64,000 bases of DNA from Prorocentrum cordatum. Taxonomy: Eukaryota; Sar; Dinophyceae; Prorocentrales; Prorocentraceae. Positions within the stretch are counted from its first letter, which is position 1, and each line of letters begins with the position of its first letter. Of this stretch, positions 52,950-61,536 are shown piece after piece. Made by a program: the position numbers and the translations under genes. Where the stretch lies: assembly GCA_963575745.1 (NCBI GenBank), contig CAUYUJ010004335.1, forward strand, positions 372,256 to 436,255, read 5' to 3'. Below the pieces are notes generated by a model that saw only the letters and a list, made by a program, of their open reading frames with translations, was not told the DNA's origin and made no database searches.

Positions 52950-55400
52950 GTCGCCTTGACTGGCGCCGGAGCTTCCCCGGCGTCGCTGCCGACAGACCGA
53001 CGAGGCGCCAATCTATGAACATGATGCACGTATATACAGAAGACTGGAGGCCCACTTGGGCCGGGACGGAAAGTGCGAGCGCCGGGGGGCGGGGGCCGAC
53101 GCGCCAGAGAAACCGACCAGGAGAAACGGCGGTGCGACCCGAAGAAGTGGCCCGCCGAGTCGCGGCAATCTTCGCATCCAAGCACGCGCTCGGCTTCCCG
53201 CCGCGCGCGGCAATTCGCGGGCCGCGGGCCGATCCAACTTTGAATGGGATCTGGCGCTGGGCGGCAGGGGGTCAACCCAGCGGATCTCGGGGCCGCGCCC
53301 GCCCGCCTTCCTCGCCGGAGGGCAGGGCGCCCCCGTGCCAGCTCGACGGCCTGCGTTCCAAGGTGCGAGCATTGGAAATGAGAAACTTGTTTTTGAATCG
53401 CGGTGGCGAACGCCCGCCCCCCGCCCACACGCCATTGCCCCCTGCCACTTCTTTGGGGCCGGGCCCATGGAAGCCCGCGGCGGCGTGCGACGCCGCGGCG
53501 GCGAGCGAATCAATTTGCCAGCGCGGTGGGCCGATGGGGAGGGGCGCCTGATTGAGCGTCGCGAGTGAGCCCCTCGACTCAGCCACTCGCCGCGTGTGTT
53601 TTACACGGGGTGGCCAATGCCTCGGGGGGGTGGCGAGCGCGCGGCGCATCCTGGCGGCGTCGCGCGCGGCGACCCGGGATGAGATCTTGGGCCCGCCAGC
53701 ATGCTCCAGGCTGGGCCAATCTGAGAGCCCTAGAGCCGATGCCGCACGCATCCAGTAGAGGACAAACCAGAGACTTCCAGCGCGGCCAAGGGACCATCGG
53801 GATGAGGATGGGGGCTGGGCGAAGTGGGGGGCGCGCGGGGCAAGTCGACTGGGGCGCAGCCTCAGGAGAGCGCCCGCGCCACCCTGACATGCTCGCGCAC
53901 TCTCGAGGACATCTTGGACCATGGCGCGCCCCACTTGGCCGAGGGCGAAGCCCCGGATAAGCGAATCGGCGACCGCAAATTCAACCCGCGCAGGACAGGC
54001 TCTAAACTGTGACTTGGCTCTTGCAGTCCGCGCCGCAGAAGGGGGGGGGGGGCTGCGGGGGGGCGCTCTGCATTTCCTAAGTTTGCAAGTGAATCGGGAT
54101 ATGGGCCTCGGCGAAACTGAATATGCGTGGCATTTCTCTCGGTCCGTTGGCCGTCCGAATCACGTGTCCAACGTCGTCGGCGCAACGGCGAATGGTGCCG
54201 TGGGGCCTGCGCTGCGCCGACCAAACTACTTCGGCGTTGAACGCGTTCGACGCAATCGCCCACGTCGATCCCGAGATGGGGGCGTCCTTGGACTACCCCC
54301 GGCCTGGCCGAGTTCAATCGGTTCCAGGAACCAGAGGAAGCCATGTAGTAGGGGTTAGGGAGGTTGAGCGCTTGCGCGCTGGACTGAAATCCCTCGGGTA
54401 CCTTCGCGAGGCCGACGTTGAGGAGGGCCCGCTTCTGAAAGGCGCTTTGAAGGCCTGGGATAAGTCACGCGCGAGCAATAGGGGCTCGAACGTGTCTGAC
54501 TCCGAGTGCCTCCAGCTGGCAATGCGGGCGAAGGTGTCCAGGTCCAGCGCGTTTTCCAAGTGCTGGCGTCCCAGGGTGGATCCAAGCTAGATAGGGGCCC
54601 CGAACTGGCCGGTCCAAGATCGTGTGCCGAAGTTCAGGAGCGAACTCGCGATCTTGTTGGACGTGTTTCTGATGCCCAGGGGGCGCGTGCCCCCTCCTCG
54701 ACGTAATGTGCGGGTCTCAGGGAGATTGTCATCAGTGGGCGTTCCCTGTTGGGGTGAACGCGCCGATCGAAGCCCCGAGCCAAGTCGGCAGCGCCCCTCC
54801 AAAGCACGCGTGGCCGAGCAGGTCGGCGAAGACGATGGGGCCCGCGGCCCGTGGGCCGTGCGCGGCAGGGAAGCCCGTCGGGGCGTGGGGCAGTCCCCAC
54901 CACTCTAGTCAGGAACGAGGAGAGGCGGCGCAGGCTCGAAAGGGGGAGGTGGGTGACATCGGCCTCGTGCCTGAGGCGGGGCGCGTGCTTTTCCGCCAGC
55001 GGGTGCAGCGGTGGGTCGCGCTGGAAGACGGAGCGTCGGCGCGTGCCCAGGGCATGGTTCCGCTCCTGCAGCGTCTGGATGAAGGTGTGGAGCCCGTTGC
55101 CGTCGGGGCCGTGGCGGAGAGCGCCGGCGAGGCAGCGGCGGCGATGAAGGGGCGACTAGGGTCGCGCGCGGCGGTGAGCGGCGCGCCGTCGCGCAGCGAG
55201 CCGCCGAACATCAGCGGGGCGCTCCGCGGCGGCCTGATCCCGTTGAAGTGTGGCATCTCGCTCTCGGACCTCCTCGCGCTGAATGCCCGACTGCAAATCG
55301 CGAAACTGCCCGGCACTCAACGGAGACGCCTGACCGCCCGCCACGCGCGTGTACTTGGGCGCCCAGCGGTGGCGAGCCAACGGGATTTGAACGAGCCTGC
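52950..55400. other. GC-rich region, no gene assigned
   Basis: Many overlapping open frames on both strands, as expected from GC richness. None carries a recognisable motif. Position suggests the decayed 5' half of the minus-strand LINE. Confidence 0.3.
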
Positions 55401-55404
55401 GATC

Positions 55405-55782
55405 TCATCGCCGCGTAGCGCGGGCGTCGCTGAATGCGACCATGGATATTTGCCGTTTGCCTCGGGGGCGCCGCTGAAGTTGACGATTCCGAGCGGGGCG
55501 CCCCGCGACCTGCTGGCAGCGGGTGGCGAGCCGGGGCGCCGCTGTTGGCGACGGGGTACCTGTCTCCGCGCAGGGCTGCCCATGCTCGGCGACGACGCGC
55601 TCGAGCGGGGTGTCTGTGCAGATGGCCTTCGGGATGGGGCGATCTCTCTGCGTGGGCTTGCTGTCGGACATGGCGATGACAGTCGAGCGCGGTCGCTGAC
55701 TGGGTTCTCGAAGAACTAACTCTTCGGGCACCTCGCCGCAAGCGTTCGCGAACTGGTGGAATCCCACCAGCCCTTTGGGCAT
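55405..55782 (-). pseudogene. Possible 5' open frame of the minus-strand LINE
   Basis: Minus frame from a true ATG at 55782: MPKGLVGFHQFANACGEVPE, then LVLREPSQRPRSTVIAMSD. Ordinary composition for about 70 residues, then Arg/Pro-rich. It lies in the orientation expected for the start of the element, but the link is inferred from position only. Confidence 0.3.
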
Positions 55783-56081
55783 AGGTGATCTAAAGCGTTT
55801 CCTCTGTCACCCCTCCTGGGCGTGCCCACCCCGCCCCCTCCCCTGGACCTGGGCGGGTGGCCCCCCGGCGCGTTGGAGCGTCCGCGACGGCCTCGGCGAG
55901 GAGGCCAAAACAATTTGTGCGTTCCAAGGTTTGGGCATCATTTTGGCATCCTGAGGGAGGGTGATAATTCCACAATTACACAATATGAAAATACTCTCTC
56001 CCACTTCCCCTGATGGCGCCCCGAAGATAGTTATCCGAGACCCCCCCGCGTATTTTTTTACGCACGGGATTCCCGGGAAAC

Positions 56082-56082
<1 letters not shown>

Positions 56083-56152
<70 letters not shown>

Positions 56153-56161
56153 TTTTTTTTT
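56083..56161. repeat. Poly(T), 69 plus 9 bases
   Basis: 69 T, one G, then nine T. On the minus strand this is a poly(A) tract downstream of the reading frames at 57.5-64 kb, so it could mark a retrotransposed 3' end, although a CAC tract lies between. Confidence 0.85.
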
Positions 56162-56167
56162 CTTCTT

Positions 56168-56340
56168 CCAAAATGCTGCTCTCGCTGAGGCGCCGGCCTC
56201 ATTTCTGCTCCCGAATCGTTCCGAATCGTGCTCCCGCTGCAGCGTGGGCCTCATTTTCGGATCGGTGTTTGGCCTCCGTCGTTCAGGATGGCGTTCTCGC
56301 CCCAGCGCGGGCCTCTTTCTCGCGCGCCCATCCGCCCGCC
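56168..56340. repeat. Three diverged copies of a 55-60 bp repeat
   Basis: Each copy holds CTCCCGCTG-like, GCGNGGGCCTCATTT and a GATCG or GTTC segment. Confidence 0.55.
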
Positions 56341-56531
56341 ACCGCCGCGCCGCACCACCACCACCACCACCGCCACCACCACCACCACCACCACCACCAC
56401 CACCGCAACCACCGCCAGCACCAGCACCACCACCACCAGCACCACCATCACCACCACCACAACCGCCACCACCACCACCACCACCACCACCACGACCACC
56501 ACCAACACCACCACCACCACAACCACAACCA

Positions 56532-56562
<31 letters not shown>

Positions 56563-56580
56563 GCACCACCACCCACTACG
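56341..56580. repeat. CAC microsatellite with ACGC tail
   Basis: CCACCACCACC with CAACC, CAGC and CATC variants, then ACGCACGC at 56533-56560. Confidence 0.95.
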
Positions 56581-56599
56581 CACGCGCGCGCGGAGCCAC

Positions 56600-57528
56600 A
56601 AGTCCGCTACGACACGCGTCCGCGGATAAAGAAAATCAGCGCCATGGTAAGGGATGGGAGGTGATGATGATGATGATGATGAAGCGCCTTGAAAGGTCGG
56701 TTCTCCCTAAACACAAACCTGAGAAGCCACCAATACGCCAAATGCGTACGGTAGAGAAAGAGGGAAGCGGGGAGAAGCGGGAGAGAGGCGGGAGAGGAGG
56801 GGGCAGAACAAAGAAGAATCCCAGCCCAAGATTGAAGCCCATGATACTGAACACAATCAAGAATGTAAACCAACTGTCCAATTCTGACAGAAGTCATGGT
56901 TGAAACCAGTGATATTCAAAGAAATCGTGAATGATTCAAACCCGCCTTAAATTGAACCCAGGATACTGAATGAAACCCCCCCACTTTGAATAAAGGTGTG
57001 AGCAATGAGAAACGCAATGCAAGGTGATGGATTATGCTTGATTGGTCAAAATATCTTGAGTGACTTGAGTAGCTCCAATAACTTGGGTAACTCGAATACC
57101 TTGCTTGACTTGAGCAAATCAAGAAGTGGGGTGAAGAGAACTTTCATTGAGTCCCTTGAAACCCAAAATACATAAGTGATAACCCATTCGAATAAATGCG
57201 GTGAAAGAAGGCTAGACATTGAACTGAATGTCCCAAGCACGCAATGACCCAGAAGATATGGAGGCATACAAACAAAGATAGAACTGTAAAGTCGCATGAG
57301 CCCAACTGTGAGGACCCACTCCAGGTAAACCAAGACATATGAGGTAATTGAATTCAAGCAAGTATGACGCGAGATGCAGGGGGTGTTTATGGTTTGTATT
57401 TGGCCCACTACCGACGTTGAAGAACATGCAAGGGAGATTGAAGGGAGACTAAGAAACCTCCAAAGGCCGCAGGCCCATGCACCGCAGACGCCAAGAGGTT
57501 AAGACTGAGGGAGTCCCAAGAATGGTAT
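56600..57528. other. AT-richer region without a clear gene
   Basis: GC drops visibly from here to the window end. Contains short degenerate phrases (TTGAAACCAGTGATATTCAA, and CTTGAGTGACTTGAGTAG-like words at 57053-57117). Probably 3' non-coding part of the minus-strand element that follows. Confidence 0.35.
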
Positions 57529-57855
57529 TCACGGAAACTTCCAACGCCACTTTTCCACAAAGAAGTCTCCATCCCACCAATAGTCCGAAAGGTACCAAAT
57601 CACTGGGTAAGGCCAGCCAGATTCGGGGTCGAACCACGTATCATAGTACTCTGTGTACCAGACTTTGGTGTAGACCTTTTCTTCTTCACAGTAGTTCCAC
57701 ATTCCGCCAGAACCTTGAAACCACTTGAGACGCTTCCTGGATTCCAGCTTGGCTGGAAGGCATCGTTTGACCATCCCCTGACTTGTATATGGATGTTCCC
57801 AGCCGTTTCGTACAAGACTACCGCCGGGGTTTGAGGCGAAACGGCTACTGACCAA
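57529..57855 (-). CDS. Trp/Tyr-rich reading frame, unrecognised
   Basis: About 108 residues on the minus strand ending in an aromatic-rich stretch (VYTKVWYTEYYDTWFDP, PVIWYLSDYWWDGDFF). The first codon is TTG and the frame overlaps the end of the preceding one by 11 bases, so it may be read by frameshift or splicing. No known family. Aromatic richness is not explained by any nucleotide repeat. Confidence 0.35.
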   Translation of the reverse strand: MVSSRFASNPGGSLVRNGWEHPYTSQGMVKRCLPAKLESRKRLKWFQGSGGMWNYCEEEKVYTKVWYTEYYDTWFDPESGWPYPVIWYLSDYWWDGDFFVEKWRWKFP

Positions 57856-58384
57856 CAGCCAGTTCTTTCCAAGGAACTCTCCGAGCCCTTTCGTCGGGTC
57901 CTCTAACGTTTACATACAGTCTATTAAAGCTGCTGTCCCGACACGCTTCGAAGAGCGGAATTTTGCACCAGTCATATGTAAGGTGTGGACCACCAAGGTC
58001 TGAAGGAATAAGGAACCGAGCTGGCAACTTTACCGCCCTTTGGAATAGCAGCGTGGAGCAGTAAGAGAGTGCTTCAAGGTCTTGTTTGGATAAGAAGCAA
58101 ACCTTGCGTTTAGACCTGCAAAGCTTCCCCTGAAAGTAAACGTGAGGGTCGGACGCCTTGGGAAGTAGCACACCGAAAGCTTGAGCCCGAGACTGCAGGG
58201 GGCGACAGGGGCAAGGGACGAGAAAGGGCCCACCAGAGGCAGACAGAGGGAGGCGGGATTGTTGCGAAGCCACGGTGTCCCTACGATCACAGAGATCAGG
58301 CGGGCCCCAGATAGAATCGCATAAGTGACATCTCCTGGTGTCAGCCAATCCCGAAGGCTGGAGACAAAGAAGGAGAGAGAACAC
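57845..58384 (-). CDS. Reading frame with Cys motifs, unrecognised
   Basis: About 179 minus-strand residues. Cys pairs (RRCHLCDSIWGPPDLCDRR, CPCRP) then KLCRSKRKVCFLSKQDLEAL, ARFLIPSDLGGPHLTYDWCK and FNRLYVNVRGPDERARRVPW. The first codon is GTG, so the true start or upstream exon is unclear. Same strand as the RT frame; probably the same element or transcript. Confidence 0.35.
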   Translation of the reverse strand: MFSLLLCLQPSGLADTRRCHLCDSIWGPPDLCDRRDTVASQQSRLPLSASGGPFLVPCPCRPLQSRAQAFGVLLPKASDPHVYFQGKLCRSKRKVCFLSKQDLEALSYCSTLLFQRAVKLPARFLIPSDLGGPHLTYDWCKIPLFEACRDSSFNRLYVNVRGPDERARRVPWKELAVGQ

Positions 58385-58444
58385 AAAGTGGTCTCGAAAC
58401 AGACCAAATGTAAATTCCGTTGGGGAGTCAAAAACCCCGCTCCA

Positions 58445-59314
58445 TTAGTATTGGAGCCTGTTCTCTGAGGCTGCCATCAGGTAAGATACCCAAACCTCTG
58501 AGGATTTCGTCACATTAAATTTGTGTACTTGCATTCCGTGGAACATTGCCACGGCAAACTTCCTAGTGTGGGGAGCACATGGGCCGCGGAAAAGGCGACG
58601 GTCTTTCCCAGTCCGAGCGAACGACCCATGTTGATCAGCAAACATCAGAATAGACCGAATGGAGCCGATGATGGGAGAAATCCCCTCAATGATGTTCCAG
58701 AACCGATCAGGCTCAACATACCCCACTCCCAACCCTAACTCCATCAAATCTCCGATGAGCTCTAACCACCTGGAGGTGTCGGGTTCCCTGTTCCACCGCT
58801 CTCGGACCATCCTCTGTGCATCGGTGACACGGCCCGCAACTGATCGAAGCTCCTCCATGGACTTAGACGAGGCACTGGTAGGTTGTCTCCTTTGAAGATA
58901 CCTGGCCATTTGGCCCCAAATGTTCCACCAAATAGTGTAGATGAAATTCCCAGGATCTGACCAGCGGTTGTCGTAGAACACGGCGCCCTTGTACGACATT
59001 GTCTTGATCTGTGCAAAAGACATAGAGCGTACTGCAATTCCCACAATTCCAATAAGGTCTTTGCAAGCCTTACTAGAGAAAAAGGCCTCAAAGAGATTCC
59101 ATAGCTGTCTCAGAGGTATCTCGAATTCGCGTCCCTTCTCGTACATGTGGAGTGTGACACATCTCCGTGGGTTGTACGATCCTGAATTTGAAGGAACGAT
59201 CTCGGAACTTTCGATTGCCAGTGCGCGTGGGCAAGCTGATGCCCATGCCTCAAAGATACAGCACTGGAGCGATTTTGAATTCCATGGCCTGACAACTCTC
59301 TGAGGGGCGAGCAT
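58445..59314 (-). CDS. 289-residue reading frame, unrecognised
   Basis: Starts at an ATG (MLAPQRVVRPWNSKSLQCC) and is uninterrupted to TAA. Balanced globular composition with Trp-rich helices (IPLRQLWNLFEAFFSSKAC, FIYTIWWNIWGQMARYL, RWLELIGDLMELGLGVGYVE). No repeat origin and no recognised domain. It lies downstream of the RT frame on the same strand with about 0.95 kb between. Confidence 0.45.
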   Translation of the reverse strand: MLAPQRVVRPWNSKSLQCCIFEAWASACPRALAIESSEIVPSNSGSYNPRRCVTLHMYEKGREFEIPLRQLWNLFEAFFSSKACKDLIGIVGIAVRSMSFAQIKTMSYKGAVFYDNRWSDPGNFIYTIWWNIWGQMARYLQRRQPTSASSKSMEELRSVAGRVTDAQRMVRERWNREPDTSRWLELIGDLMELGLGVGYVEPDRFWNIIEGISPIIGSIRSILMFADQHGSFARTGKDRRLFRGPCAPHTRKFAVAMFHGMQVHKFNVTKSSEVWVSYLMAASENRLQY

Positions 59315-60265
59315 GAGTGTGTTCCCAAAACTTGAGAAGAGGTCGGGGCGAGACGTGCAAAGCTAATTGAACCAAAATGACTACAGAAAGCAGCCATGCC
59401 AAACAGGCCAACAGAAAGACAGGGGCCCGAGAGATGGAGTGATGGAGAAAAGAGATGCACTTTATCAGTGAACGGACGGCAGTCAAAGTCCTGGCCAGCA
59501 AGGCGGAATTAACAATCCCAGGCCGAACCCATTTGTACTGAAGTGAAGAGGTAAACAGAACACCAAACTATCCCAAGAAAGAACTTGAAACAACGAGGGC
59601 TTGGACAAAGGGTGTGCAACAACCCCACTGAACCCCGTCAGCTGAATCGAGAAGAATAAGCATAAGATGCAGTCCCAGCCCTTGCAAGATGACCTGTGGG
59701 CCACATGCCCCGAGACACTCATGATCCCAAGCGTTCCCATATTGAAACGAATGCCATAAACTTGGCAGAGTAAGGATATTTACGATCCCATCTGACCCAT
59801 TTTAGACTGAGGTGACGAGTCAAACTAAGGATAAAGCGGTCCCCAGTTGAGAAGGTCCCATCGAGGCTGTGGACAAAGCAAGAAAGACTCCACTACTTTG
59901 GCCCTGACGGGAATTAAGAAGAACAGAACTTAATTCATGCCACAGAGGAAGATTCTGACGTCCCCAATTGAACCAGATCTGAACCAAAAGGCTGACTGAC
60001 TGTCGAGGCGTGCGGGGACCAGGTCTAGCCTGGGCGCAGGAACAAAAGCAGACATGCGGGGAGCAACGGTGTGAGGGTCACTAACGGCGCAACGCCGGGC
60101 AGTCCCCACTCGCACCGCGCCCCCCGTTGGGAAGACAAACCCACGCCTGTACTTCCGCCCACTATGCAGGTGCCTCGGGCTCGGGCGCCTGCTGCGGCTG
60201 AACCAAAAGGACACTGATGATCCGACGGGAGGAAGAATTTATTTGTATCTTCAGGACTGCCTCGG
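59315..60265. other. Spacer between minus-strand frames
   Basis: No long frame. Two related phrases 270 bases apart (CCCATTTGTACTGAAGTGA at 59528, CCCATTTTAGACTGAGGTGA at 59798) suggest a diverged duplication. Could be intron or intergenic. Confidence 0.35.
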
Positions 60266-61339
60266 TCACATCAGGAAACGAGGTTTGCAGAACAAGTGGC
60301 ACCTAACATTGGCACCGTTGTTACCAGTCTCCACCGTTATAAGATCACCAACGTCTTCATACGAGTCTTTGACGTAGAGGAGTGCCACAATACAGCTGCC
60401 CGCGAAGATCTGAGATTTATCGTGTAGCCTCTCCTTCTTGGGGCAGACCTCAGGGCCAATGAACGCTTCTTTGGTATAAAACCTCGCGTTAAACAAGTGA
60501 ATGTCCTTGGAGCGAAACGTGTTAAGCCCAAAGTGCCAGAGGATCTTCGTAACGTCCCTGGTGGTGAGATAGCCGTGCTCACCCAAAACTGGGATACTGT
60601 CCGAAATCAGTGGACCTTGATTGTCGATGATGAAAGGAGTGAGCTCCCGAACAGTAATGATTTGGAAGTGCTCTCCAACCTTTGCCTTTACAGTGTTCAG
60701 GCCTGTGAGCTGAGGAACGAAAACCATAATATAGCGCCTTGAGCTGGTATGGTCAGTGCCGCCCTTTGGGGCGAAAATTGGGCATCCCGAATGATCATAC
60801 TCCAACTGTGACTTCAGCACTGGAGGACCTAACTTGCTGATCCAGGGCTTCTTATCTTGTTCCCAGCTCTTTGGAGCAGGCTGTGACTTTCGGTCAGGCG
60901 AGTCGACTTCTGCTTCAGAGCCAGAGGAAGAACTCTTGGAGCCTGGAGATTCTGAAGACGGCACTTCCCAAGTAGTGCCGCCCACTGGTTTGACAGGTGT
61001 TTCCCCGCGATAGTCCTGCGTCTCAGGCAGGACATCATCCGAATCGGGCTTCGACCCCGACCCGCCGCCCTGCGGTTGTTTCTTGAACCCAATTGAGTAC
61101 TGCATCTTCCTAGCAATCGGCGAACGGCTCCGAGAGGCAGAATTTCCCCTGTGCACAGGTGCAGGGGGTGGGGTGGGGAGAATCCTTGCTTCGCGAGGGC
61201 CGGCGCTAGAGGATGCCTTGGCTTTGAGTTCCTGATTCTTGAACTCTACTGATCTCGCTTGGTCCTCCTTTTTCTGTTCGAGCTTCTTCTGCAACTTGAT
61301 TTTCTTCTCATTCGAGGTGAGAATGGGCTTCGCTTCCAT
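60266..61339 (-). CDS. 357-residue reading frame downstream of RT, unrecognised
   Basis: The first ATG is at 61339 (MEAKPILTSNEKKIKLQKK). The same frame is open upstream to 61573 with protein-like sequence (CYSQDLDWTGNQIQPTIPLF), overlapping the last 37 bases of the RT frame in another phase. Lys/Glu helix first, then a Ser/Pro/Arg-rich low-complexity section with SRSRSP, then a globular C-terminus (RRYIMVFVPQLTGLNTVKAK, TTRDVTKILWHFGLNTF, IFAGSCIVALLYVKDSYED). No family recognised; it could be a nucleic-acid-binding partner of the RT. Confidence 0.5.
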   Translation of the reverse strand: MEAKPILTSNEKKIKLQKKLEQKKEDQARSVEFKNQELKAKASSSAGPREARILPTPPPAPVHRGNSASRSRSPIARKMQYSIGFKKQPQGGGSGSKPDSDDVLPETQDYRGETPVKPVGGTTWEVPSSESPGSKSSSSGSEAEVDSPDRKSQPAPKSWEQDKKPWISKLGPPVLKSQLEYDHSGCPIFAPKGGTDHTSSRRYIMVFVPQLTGLNTVKAKVGEHFQIITVRELTPFIIDNQGPLISDSIPVLGEHGYLTTRDVTKILWHFGLNTFRSKDIHLFNARFYTKEAFIGPEVCPKKERLHDKSQIFAGSCIVALLYVKDSYEDVGDLITVETGNNGANVRCHLFCKPRFLM

Positions 61340-61536
61340 CTTGACCTGGCGATTGCGGGCCCAACGATCTAAGGCGTGGCGGTCGAAGCCAAAGAAAAGA
61401 GGGATAGTTGGCTGAATCTGATTCCCAGTCCAATCCAGGTCCTGAGAGTAACAGGTGTCCGTGGTGAAAGTAAAGAGCCCCAATGGGCGCAGTGCGATAC
61501 CGAAGTGTGTCTGGACGCACCAGACAGAGCCGATGG

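Noticed and set aside
55370-55400. Possible tRNA T-arm on the minus strand (GGGATTTGAACGAGCC)
   Set aside because: Stem bases around TTCAAAT do not pair and no cloverleaf could be drawn.
54706-55719. 337-residue plus-strand frame
   Set aside because: No motif; expected length of open frame by chance is high at this GC, and the minus strand fits LINE orientation better.
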